The notes: generated by a model not told the origin, from the sequence alone. Positions 1-4,735 are shown, numbered from the stretch's first letter. The stretch is 7,890 nucleotides of DNA from JAXHUA01 sp034189695 (GCA_034189695.1 JAXHUA010000088.1:1-7890); one strand, 5' to 3'. A program made the numbers and translations.

Positions 1-2
1 AG

Positions 3-485
3 GCTGCCGTGCAGACCGAGGAACCGGAAGCTGCCGGCGAGGCACCCGCCCAGGCCGAGGTCGAGCCGGAGGCAGCCGTGCAGACCGAGGAACCGGAAGC
101 TGCTGACGAGGCACCCGCCCAGGCCGAGGTCGAGCCGGAGGCTGCCGTGCAGACCGAGGAACCGGAAGCTGCCGGCGAGGCAACCGCCCGGGCCGAGGTC
201 GAGCCGGAGGCTGCCGTGCAGACCGAGGAACCGGAAGCTGCCGGCGAGGCAACCGCCCGGGCCGAGGTCGAGCCGGAGGCTGCCGTGCAGACCGAGGAAC
301 CGGAAGCTGCTGACGAGGCAACCGCCCAGGCCGAGGTCGAGCCGGAGCCGACGGCTTCTGAGGAAACAGAGCAGGACCTGTCGCTTGAGCCGGAGGCAGA
401 GACGTCTCCCGGGCTTGAGGGAGATGCTCAACGGATCGAGACTGTTGCCGATAGCCTCGAGTCTTTGACCTTCGATGACGACTAG
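3..485 (+). CDS. C-terminal part of an acidic Glu/Pro/Ala-rich repeat protein (5' truncated by window)
   Basis: The frame is open from the first bases, so this is the end of a longer gene; the GTG at 9 is only a repeat codon (Val), not a credible start. It encodes five copies of a 23-residue unit of the type VQTEEPEAAGEAPAQAEVEP plus EAA, then a non-repeated acidic tail ending in SLTFDDD and TAG at 483-485. There are almost no hydrophobic or aromatic residues, so the visible part is probably an intrinsically disordered, strongly negatively charged extension. No enzymatic motif is visible and I do not recognise a family. The upstream domain, which would define function, is outside the window. 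Its stop overlaps the stop of larB on the other strand. The reading frame is well supported because every repeat is in frame; function is unknown. Confidence 0.8.
   Translation, partial: AAVQTEEPEAAGEAPAQAEVEPEAAVQTEEPEAADEAPAQAEVEPEAAVQTEEPEAAGEATARAEVEPEAAVQTEEPEAAGEATARAEVEPEAAVQTEEPEAADEATAQAEVEPEPTASEETEQDLSLEPEAETSPGLEGDAQRIETVADSLESLTFDDD
9..353 (+). repeat. Five tandem 69-bp coding repeats
   Basis: Units lie at 9-77, 78-146, 147-215, 216-284 and 285-353, each beginning GTGCAGACCGAGGAACCGG. Units 3 and 4 are identical over all 69 bases. The others differ at a few codons: Gly/Asp after EPEAA, Pro/Thr in EAPA/EATA, and Gln/Arg before AEVEP. The unit is a multiple of three, so copy-number change preserves the frame. 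The array continues an 'AA' lead-in at the window start, so further copies may lie upstream. Confidence 0.95.
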
Positions 486-1225
486 CGGTTGATGAGAGCC
501 GCGATATAGCCCGCGCCGAAGCCGTTGTCGATGTTGACCACGGAGACGGCGGCGGCGCAGCTGTTGAGCATCGCCAGCAGGGCAGTCAGCCCCCCGAAGC
601 TGGCGCCATAGCCAACGCTTGTCGGTACAGCGATCACCGGCACCGCGACGAGCCCACCTACCACACTGGGAAGCGCGCCCTCCATGCCGGCAACGACCAC
701 CACCACCTTCGCCTGGCGCAGCCTGGGCAGATGGTCGAGCAAGCGGTGAACGCCGGCCACTCCAACGTCATAGGCACGCTCCACCCCGTTCCCCATTACC
801 TCCGCCGTTGTTGCCGCTTCCTCGGCGATGGGGATATCGGACGTTCCACCACACACCACCATCACGCCGGGTCGCCTGGTCCTGTCCTCGGCCCTGTCGA
901 TGACGATCATCCGGGCCACCGGCTGATATGACGCGTCGGGCACGGGCCGACGCACAGCCTCGAACTGGCTCTCCTCCGCCTTGGTGACCAGCACACGGTC
1001 GGATGCACTGGCGAGCTGCTGGACGATGGTGGTCACCTGCTCCGGCGTCTTGCCCTGCCCGTAGACCACCTCGGGGAAGCCGCAGCGCAACTCACGGTGG
1101 ATGTCGACCTTGGCAAACCCCGTGTCCACGTACGGAAGCTCGACGAGCCGGCCCAGCGCGTCGTCGATGGCCATCTCGCCGGACTTCACTCTTGACAGCA
1201 GTTGCCGCAGCTTCTCAGCGTCCGT
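482..1225 (-). CDS. larB: LarB: pyridinium-3,5-biscarboxylic acid mononucleotide synthase
   Basis: LarB carboxylates and hydrolyses nicotinic acid adenine dinucleotide, the first step of the nickel-pincer nucleotide cofactor used by lactate racemase and related enzymes (family knowledge). The protein has the N-terminal FAKVDIHR and GFPEVVYGQGKTPEQ signatures, then a PurE-like domain with CGGTSD, a VVAGMEGALPSVVGGL segment and SVGYGASFGG. It ends LNSCAAAVSVVNIDNGFGAG, which contains the Cys (about residue 223) known in LarB to form the substrate adduct. The length, about 247 aa, is normal for the family. Start: AAGGAGG at 1232-1238 is 6 nt upstream of an in-frame ACG at 1223-1225, and the intervening codons give the expected N-terminal helix (DAEKLRQLLSR). 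The first conventional start is GTG at 1189 (235 aa), which has no SD. No larA, larC or larE is visible nearby. Its stop overlaps that of the convergent repeat-protein gene. Confidence 0.9.
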   Translation of the reverse strand, partial: TDAEKLRQLLSRVKSGEMAIDDALGRLVELPYVDTGFAKVDIHRELRCGFPEVVYGQGKTPEQVTTIVQQLASASDRVLVTKAEESQFEAVRRPVPDASYQPVARMIVIDRAEDRTRRPGVMVVCGGTSDIPIAEEAATTAEVMGNGVERAYDVGVAGVHRLLDHLPRLRQAKVVVVVAGMEGALPSVVGGLVAVPVIAVPTSVGYGASFGGLTALLAMLNSCAAAVSVVNIDNGFGAGYIAALINR

Positions 1226-1231
1226 GTGCGT

Positions 1232-1238
1232 CCTCCTT
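1232..1238 (-). promoter_or_regulatory. Ribosome binding site deciding the larB start
   Basis: On the minus strand this reads AAGGAGG, a full anti-SD match. It lies 6 nt before the ACG at 1225, but over 40 nt before the first in-frame GTG at 1189, which is too far to serve it. Confidence 0.75.
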
Positions 1239-1251
1239 TCGTAGCGACTGG

Positions 1252-1257
1252 ATTATA
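1252..1257 (-). promoter_or_regulatory. larB promoter, extended -10
   Basis: Minus strand TGC-TATAAT gives a consensus -10 with the TGn extension. It would start transcription about 20 nt before the larB SD region. No good -35 is seen at 17 nt, as is common for extended -10 promoters. The 12-base string TGTGCTATAATC also occurs at the tRNA promoter. Confidence 0.65.
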
Positions 1258-1283
1258 GCACACGTCGGAAGCGGGCTGGGGTC

Positions 1284-1451
1284 TCAACCCACGGCCAGGC
1301 CCAGGAAGTATGGCCAGACGACTATGCCGAGGATGATCTTCCACCACACGAGGTGAGCGAAGCCAATCGTGAACAGCCAGCCGATGAACCAGACCACACC
1401 CGCGATAGCGCCTGACGCGCTGCCGCCCATGCGCTTGCTTTCCTGTGACAT
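1284..1451 (-). CDS. Small two-helix membrane protein, 55 aa
   Basis: ATG at 1449-1451 reads 55 codons to TGA at 1284-1286. The start is strongly supported by AAAGGAGG at 1458-1465 with 6 nt spacing from GGAGG, and by a TATAAT promoter just upstream. The protein begins with a polar MSQESKRMGGSASG and then has two hydrophobic stretches, about residues 15-33 (AGVVWFIGWLFTIGFA) and 38-54 (KIILGIVVWPYFLGLAVG), joined by HLVWW. It is Trp- and Gly-rich, and both segments probably cross the membrane as a hairpin. There is no signal peptidase site or catalytic motif. It lies 58 nt upstream of larB on the same strand, but larB has its own -10. I do not recognise a characterised family; small WFIGWLFTIGF-type proteins seem to be hypothetical. 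Coding is likely; function is unknown. Confidence 0.8.
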   Translation of the reverse strand: MSQESKRMGGSASGAIAGVVWFIGWLFTIGFAHLVWWKIILGIVVWPYFLGLAVG

Positions 1452-1486
1452 GCGTCTCCTCCTTTCAAGCGCTCGATGTATGGTCT

Positions 1487-1492
1487 ATTATA
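1487..1492 (-). promoter_or_regulatory. Extended -10 for the 55-aa membrane protein gene
   Basis: Minus strand TGG-TATAAT. The predicted start of transcription is near 1480, about 15 nt before the SD at 1458-1465. The same A/T island read on the plus strand gives TATTAT at 1486-1491, a possible weak -10 for the divergent SnoaL-like gene, so the two genes may share a promoter island. Confidence 0.55.
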
Positions 1493-1560
1493 CCAACCGT
1501 CGGAGACGTCTCTTCGGACACCGATGGTCCCGGCACTCCAAGGGTGACAAGGAGGGGGTC

Positions 1561-1980
1561 ATGTCTGTTGAACAGAGAAAAGCCCTGGTGCGCCGTGAGA
1601 TCGCGGATGTCTGGCACAAGGGAGACCTCGCAGTTATAGACGAGATCTACGCCGCGCATTTCGTCAACCACAGTCCTTTCCCCAGCACGACACCGGACCG
1701 GGACGGCCTGAAGGAGTCCGTCAAAGCGTATCGTGGCGCCTTCCCCGACATCAGGCTGACGATCGAGGACCTGATCGCCAAGGCGGACAGGGTGGTGGAG
1801 AGGGTGCCGGCCGCCGGCACCCGCAGAGGCGAGGTCATGGGCGTCGCCCCCACCGGCAAGCGAATCGAAATCCCCGTCACTACCATAAACCGTTTCGCCG
1901 GCAGCGGGATAGTCGAACGCTGGTCCGTGGCTGACATGCCGGCCATGATGCAGCAGCTTGGCGTCATGCCCTCTCAGTAG
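1561..1980 (+). CDS. SnoaL-like / NTF2-fold ester-cyclase-family protein
   Basis: A 139-aa protein of the SnoaL-like polyketide cyclase/ester cyclase group, a small cone-shaped NTF2 fold that binds hydrophobic ligands. Visible family marks are an N-terminal helix pair with IDEIYAAHFVNHSPF (about residues 26-40), the AFPDIRLTIEDLIAKADRVVERV strand region (60-82), GTRRGEVMGVAPTGKRIEI (86-104) and the C-terminal GIVERWSVADMPAMMQQLG. The reading frame is open further upstream, but ATG 1561 is chosen because AAGGAGG at 1549-1555 lies 5 nt before it and homology begins there. Members range from polyketide cyclases to uncharacterised stress or catabolic proteins, and no biosynthetic cluster surrounds this one, so no substrate can be assigned. 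It stands alone, divergent from the 55-aa gene. The family assignment is firm; the role is not. Confidence 0.87.
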   Translation: MSVEQRKALVRREIADVWHKGDLAVIDEIYAAHFVNHSPFPSTTPDRDGLKESVKAYRGAFPDIRLTIEDLIAKADRVVERVPAAGTRRGEVMGVAPTGKRIEIPVTTINRFAGSGIVERWSVADMPAMMQQLGVMPSQ

Positions 1981-2049
1981 GTGGCCTGGGCCCGCCATAT
2001 GCCGTGTCGAGTACCGGGGATGGGACGCGACATGCAGAGTACTTCTCGG

Positions 2050-2088
2050 CGGCGTTAAGCCCGAGTAGGGCAGCGCGCGGCGTTAAGC
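2050..2088. repeat. Pair of 11-bp direct repeats, CGGCGTTAAGC
   Basis: CGGCGTTAAGC occurs at 2050-2060 and 2078-2088, 28 bp start to start. It lies in the otherwise featureless gap between the SnoaL-like gene and the tRNA promoter. A protein-binding site is possible but unproven. Confidence 0.4.
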
Positions 2089-2134
2089 AGGGTCCGGGCC
2101 AGGCGCTGGAGGGTGCGCGGAGTGGGTTCTGTGC

Positions 2135-2140
2135 TATAAT
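2135..2140 (+). promoter_or_regulatory. tRNA-Thr promoter, extended -10
   Basis: TGC-TATAAT ends 13 nt before the mature tRNA 5' end, so the leader would be only about 7 nt. It shares TGTGCTATAATC with the larB promoter on the opposite strand. No consensus -35 is seen. Confidence 0.7.
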
Positions 2141-2153
2141 CGAGCGAGAAGGC

Positions 2154-2228
2154 GCCAGCGTAGCTCAGAGGTAGAGCAGCGGTTTCGTAAACCGCCGGTC
2201 GTGAGTTCGATTCTCACCGCTGGCTCCA
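2154..2228 (+). tRNA. tRNA-Thr, anticodon CGU
   Basis: A full cloverleaf can be drawn by eye. The acceptor stem is GCCAGCG (2154-2160) with CGCTGGC (2218-2224), the discriminator is T and CCA is genomically encoded at 2226-2228. The D-arm is GCTC/GAGC with a 7-nt loop. The anticodon stem GCGGT/ACCGC has loop TTCGTAA, giving anticodon CGT at 2186-2188. The variable loop is 5 nt, and the T-arm is GTGAG/CTCAC with TTCGATT. It decodes ACG threonine codons. There is no intron. No clear U-tract terminator follows; the downstream stretch is C-rich. Confidence 0.97.
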
Positions 2229-2276
2229 CGTTAGAACCCCCTCCCCCCACTCCACCGCCAACACCTTCTTCCGGTC

Positions 2277-2384
2277 ATGCCGTCAAGCGACGTGTTGTAT
2301 AATGACGCTCAGACATACAACCGTGATCTGATATCGATGGGCTTCCGGGTGTACCTCATGGAGAGCGAGTTCGCAGTCCAGTGA
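2277..2384 (+). CDS. Possible 35-codon ORF upstream of trmO (doubtful)
   Basis: ATG at 2277 reads through MPSSDVLYNDAQTYNRDL and on to ...ESEFAVQ, stopping at TGA 2382-2384. The stop overlaps a GTG (2381) that is in frame with trmO (GTGA), a classic coupling arrangement. About three quarters of the codons end in G or C, and the peptide composition looks protein-like. Against it, there is no SD before the ATG, and the likely trmO -10 (TATAAT at 2298-2303) lies inside it. It may be a leader peptide, the remnant of a larger gene, or chance. Confidence 0.25.
   Translation: MPSSDVLYNDAQTYNRDLISMGFRVYLMESEFAVQ
2298..2303 (+). promoter_or_regulatory. Candidate trmO promoter -10
   Basis: A perfect TATAAT preceded by GTGTTG, with no good -35 at 17 nt. 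Transcription from about 2310 would give a leader of about 90 nt before the trmO ATG at 2402. Alternatively it is codons of the doubtful upstream ORF. Confidence 0.4.
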
Positions 2385-2401
2385 GTCAAAGGAAGAAGGA
2401 A

Positions 2402-2908
2402 ATGGGAGGTTCAAAGATCGAGTTTGACCCGATAGGAGTGGTCAGAACCAGGCTCAGCAATGATGCTGTCAAAGAGAGCTGGCCCGACGGGATTGAGGCG
2501 GAGATAGAGGTGTTTGAAGAATACGTTGAAGCGCTTGATGGCATCGATGGCTTCTCTCACCTCATTGTGCTGTTCTACATGCATGAGACTTCAGCCGAGC
2601 AAAGGAAGACGGTCAAAGTCAGGCCGAGGAGGTTCGTGAAATACGGTCTGAGACTGGAGGACTTGCCTCTGGTCGGGGTCTTCTGCCTCGATTCACCCCA
2701 CAGGCCGAATCCCATAGGCCTCACTATTGTGAGGCTCCGCGGAAGGAAGGGGAACACCCTGACCGTCGATGGGCTTGACGCCTTCGACTCCACGCCGGTC
2801 CTGGACATAAAGCCCTGCACCCCCGACAGATGCAGGACTCAACTGCGGCTACCGCCCTGGTTCAGCCCGCTGTCAGACTACCTGCAGCGACACTTCAAGC
2901 ACTGCTGA
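2402..2908 (+). CDS. trmO: TrmO: tRNA (N6-threonylcarbamoyladenosine37-N6)-methyltransferase
   Basis: TrmO (UPF0066/YaeB family) uses S-adenosylmethionine to methylate t6A37 to m6t6A in ANN-decoding tRNAs such as tRNA-Thr (family knowledge). The 168-aa protein starts with the family's FDPIGVVRTRL (residues 8-18) and has LDGIDGFSHLIVLFYMHE (45-62). It also carries the hallmark GVFCLDSPHRPNPIGLTIVRL region (92-112) and TPVLDIKPCTPD (131-142). It is a single beta-barrel domain without the extra C-terminal domain of the E. coli protein, as in many short homologues. Start: ATG 2402 follows AAAGGA at 2388-2393 by 8 nt. An in-frame GTG at 2381 (175 aa) would overlap the upstream ORF stop but lacks an SD. 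It lies just downstream of a tRNA-Thr gene, a plausible substrate, though separate promoters are likely. Confidence 0.93.
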   Translation: MGGSKIEFDPIGVVRTRLSNDAVKESWPDGIEAEIEVFEEYVEALDGIDGFSHLIVLFYMHETSAEQRKTVKVRPRRFVKYGLRLEDLPLVGVFCLDSPHRPNPIGLTIVRLRGRKGNTLTVDGLDAFDSTPVLDIKPCTPDRCRTQLRLPPWFSPLSDYLQRHFKHC

Positions 2909-3064
2909 AGACCATCGTGGCAGATGGCCCGGCACTATCGCAGCAATTCGGGAGCACCATTCGGGTGCCAGGTGTCGAGCCCCGTCATTCGTGGGGTCAC
3001 ACCGGTCATTCCCGTGGGCTACTGACGGCCTACCTCAACCCGCTCTCGCGTGAGATGGTCAACC
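2909..3064. other. Convergent intergenic region with ATTC-centred repeats and small hairpins
   Basis: This lies between the ends of trmO (+) and the 50-aa gene (-). GTCATTC occurs at 2984-2990 and 3005-3011 (21 bp apart), each followed closely by a GTGGG. GCACC-ATTCG-GGTGC (near 2953-2967) forms a 5-bp hairpin, and CCCC/GGGG flank the first GTCATTC. No U-tract is present, so none of these is a standard intrinsic terminator. It may be the remnant of a dispersed palindromic repeat. No credible gene is seen. Confidence 0.4.
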
Positions 3065-3217
3065 CTATTCCTTCTCCAGTTGCTTCTCCCATGCCTTCGT
3101 TCGCTTGTTGACGTCGTTGGCTTTTGCCAGAAGCCATATAAGGATACCCAGGCACGCCAGGAACACCCCAACGCCGATTGGCCCGGTCCAGTAGAACACC
3201 AGCCACATGCTGTCCAT
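3065..3217 (-). CDS. Small single-helix membrane protein, 50 aa
   Basis: ATG at 3215-3217 is preceded by AAAGGAGG (3222-3229, 4 nt spacing from GGAGG) and reads 50 codons to a stop at 3065. The frame is open further upstream, but this SD decides the start. Residues about 5-30 form a continuous hydrophobic helix (FYWTGPIGVGVFLACLGILI at 8-27 and on to LLA). It is followed by a charged tail, NDVNKRTKAWEKQLEKE, rich in Lys and Glu, that probably forms a cytoplasmic amphipathic helix. The protein looks like a small bitopic membrane protein. I recognise no family or partner. A weak extended -10 (TGG-TACCAT on the minus strand, 3251-3256) could drive it. It diverges from the kinase operon promoter. 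Confidence 0.72.
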   Translation of the reverse strand: MDSMWLVFYWTGPIGVGVFLACLGILIWLLAKANDVNKRTKAWEKQLEKE

Positions 3218-3320
3218 CGTTCCTCCTTTCGCCCCGACATTGACTCGCTGATGGTACCACAGCAGTCGCTTAAGAGAAACCGACCGGCACAAAGCGCCAG
3301 GCAATCAAAGCCGCAGCCGA

Positions 3321-3381
3321 GTGCACATTATCGAGAAATCAGGAGAGGAAGCAGGCCAATGGCTCTGCACTCGATGTGCAC
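3321..3381. repeat. Imperfect inverted repeat ahead of the kinase-operon promoter
   Basis: GTGCACATTATCGAG at 3321-3335 and CTCGATGTGCAC at 3370-3381 are reverse complements apart from a 3-base gap. The second copy also continues as GTGCACATT in direct orientation (3376-3384), matching 3321-3329. The pair ends about 18 bp upstream of the -35. It could be an operator for a dimeric regulator; this is inference. Confidence 0.4.
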
Positions 3382-3398
3382 ATTGCCTTGTGCAGAAC

Positions 3399-3428
3399 TT
3401 GACAGCAGGGTCTGCGCTGTGATATAAA
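3399..3428 (+). promoter_or_regulatory. Strong sigma70-type promoter for the kinase operon
   Basis: There is a consensus -35 TTGACA at 3399-3404, an 18-nt spacer, and a -10 TATAAA at 3423-3428 with a TGA extension just before it. Transcription should begin near 3434, leaving about 200 nt of leader before the ATG at 3638. It is the only promoter in the window with a perfect -35. Confidence 0.72.
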
Positions 3429-3429
3429 G

Positions 3430-3637
3430 AGTGCTCTCGGTGCCAGCCTTCGCGGCGCACGGCACCATCTCCGGAATTCGAGCATTCTCCCATCATGGGA
3501 GACCCTCGTAGCGAGCACTGTTGACGGCTCGCTCCATTTCCACAGAGGAGGCTGCTGACCCGCACCTGTCCTCGTCCCAACAACCTGAGCGCTACTGGGC
3601 GGAGACGGCTTTCGGTGCGGGCGTGGGGGGCTGACGG
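3430..3637 (+). promoter_or_regulatory. Long structured 5' leader of the kinase operon
   Basis: No convincing gene fills this stretch. It holds nested inverted repeats. AGTGCTC (3430-3436) pairs with GAGCACT (3513-3519), closing a domain that contains GGTGCC (3439-3444) with GGCACC (3461-3466), an inner GCC/GGC hairpin, and TCTCCCA-TCA-TGGGAGA (about 3486-3502). A second domain is closed by CCCGCACC (3559-3566) with GGTGCGGG (3614-3621). It ends 17 nt before the start codon, with a G-run (3625-3630) that may act as a weak SD. I do not recognise a known riboswitch or T-box consensus, and there is no U-tract terminator. The predicted start of transcription may clip the outermost stem. A regulatory RNA is possible; GC-rich sequence also folds by chance. 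Confidence 0.45.
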
Positions 3638-4735
3638 ATGCCGGTGGGTAACGTCTCTGTAGTGGGAAGGCAACGTGCACGGTACGGACCTGTGCCTGCC
3701 TTTGCGCCGACAAACAACGCGGCGATATCGGCCATCTGCCACCTGACGTCGGCGAAGACAGTTCGAGCCGAGCTTCCTGTCTACCTGGCGGAAGAGATAT
3801 TCCCCCAATTAGCCCCGCCACCCTACGCTGCCATCGAGGTGGCTGCTCTCTCCGAGCACAAGCCGGTCTTTCTTTTCCGCGAGATTTCTCATGGTGTAGA
3901 GGTCGTCGGTAAACTCTTCGTGCAGGACGGCGTTACATCTGAAGAAGCATGGAAGGCGGCGGAGAAGGAGTACTTCAACCTGAGGCTGTTGGAGAACAGA
4001 TATGACATGGGGAATGGTGTCTGCCGTGTCGCGTCGCCGCTGGGCAGGAACAGGGAGCTGGGTGCGTTGCTGGTCACGCGGAAGGCACCCGGTACCCTGC
4101 TCGACCACTACATCCGGGAGGCAGCGTGGGCAAAGGCGTCAGAGGAGCTGATCGACAAGCTGAGCCTTCTGGCGCGTTTCTTCGCCCGGCTGCATGAGAA
4201 CAGCCGGGGCAAGAGACCCGTCTCCCCAGCCCTAATGCACTCGTACCTGCGAAGCCTCACGGACGCGCTGAGCGCGGACATCCTGCCTGCCTGGGAGAGG
4301 AGCGAGGTCGAGTACTATCGTCAGGCGTGGGCCGATCGAATCGGCTCGTCCGGAAGAGACGGAGAGGTCATCGTGCATGGTGACGCCACGCCGACCAACT
4401 TCCTGTTTACCGACCACGGAGTGACCGGCATCGACCTGGAGAGAATGAAATGGGCTGACCGCTGCTGGGACCTGGGGTTCATGGCCGCCGAACTGAAACA
4501 TCACTTCATGTGGCGAAGCGGGGATGGGTGGGCCGCCGAGCGTTTCATCGGCCATTTCCTCCGAGAGTATGCCGCGGGCTGCGGAGGGCGCCGGATGTTC
4601 GAAGAGACCACCCGCAGGCTGCCGGTCTACATGGCCTTGGGGTTGCTCAGAATCGCCAGAAACCGCTGGCTCGGGGGACCTTACAGGAGAGACCTGGTGA
4701 GAGAGGCAAAGCAATGCCTGCAATACGGTCTGTGA
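3638..4735 (+). CDS. Aminoglycoside/choline-kinase-fold small-molecule phosphotransferase
   Basis: A 365-aa protein of the APH/choline kinase (protein-kinase-like) superfamily, which transfers the ATP gamma-phosphate to a hydroxyl of a small molecule. In the N-lobe, VFLFREI and VVGKLF supply the likely ATP-binding Lys (residue 92), and EYFNLRLL the paired Glu (about 111). In the C-lobe, HGDATPTNF gives catalytic Asp249 and Asn254, and GIDLERM gives metal-binding Asp266, followed by DLGFMAAEL. The first 45 residues are not clearly conserved, so ATG 3638, which has only a weak G-rich SD, may be too early. The position at the head of a sugar-enzyme operon favours a sugar, polyol or maltokinase-like substrate over antibiotic resistance. 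Its last 22 nt overlap the HAD gene, suggesting translational coupling. The superfamily call is firm; the substrate is unknown. Confidence 0.85.
   Translation: MPVGNVSVVGRQRARYGPVPAFAPTNNAAISAICHLTSAKTVRAELPVYLAEEIFPQLAPPPYAAIEVAALSEHKPVFLFREISHGVEVVGKLFVQDGVTSEEAWKAAEKEYFNLRLLENRYDMGNGVCRVASPLGRNRELGALLVTRKAPGTLLDHYIREAAWAKASEELIDKLSLLARFFARLHENSRGKRPVSPALMHSYLRSLTDALSADILPAWERSEVEYYRQAWADRIGSSGRDGEVIVHGDATPTNFLFTDHGVTGIDLERMKWADRCWDLGFMAAELKHHFMWRSGDGWAAERFIGHFLREYAAGCGGRRMFEETTRRLPVYMALGLLRIARNRWLGGPYRRDLVREAKQCLQYGL

Noticed and set aside
9..353. CRISPR-like array
   Set aside because: The 69-bp units are contiguous with no spacers and are translated in frame; it is a protein repeat.
1369..1560. 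Upstream extension of the SnoaL-like frame
   Set aside because: It overlaps the 55-aa minus gene and promoter; the SD at 1549-1555 and homology fix the start at 1561.
2186..2188. tRNA-Thr(CGU) as an explanation of the ACG start of larB
   Set aside because: It decodes internal ACG codons; it lacks initiator-tRNA features, so its nearness to larB is most likely coincidence.
2830..3111. 93-codon plus frame over the trmO 3' end
   Set aside because: It overlaps conserved trmO codons in another frame, has no SD and no recognisable domain.
3569..3580. CTCGTCCC string suggesting a T-box antiterminator
   Set aside because: The paired T-box core (GGTGGNACCGCG) is absent, as is a terminator U-tract, so a T-box call is not supported.
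3305..3821. Minus-strand frames of 160-167 codons across the kinase leader
   Set aside because: They cross the strong plus promoter and leader, have no SD, and show Arg/Ser/Pro-rich non-protein-like composition.
4510..4713. 68-codon upstream extension of the HAD frame inside the kinase gene
   Set aside because: HAD motif I requires a start close to 4714, and the extension is the out-of-frame reading of the kinase C-lobe.
3638..4735. Antibiotic-resistance aminoglycoside kinase
   Set aside because: Only the general fold motifs match. The operon context with HAD and glycosyltransferase genes favours metabolism.
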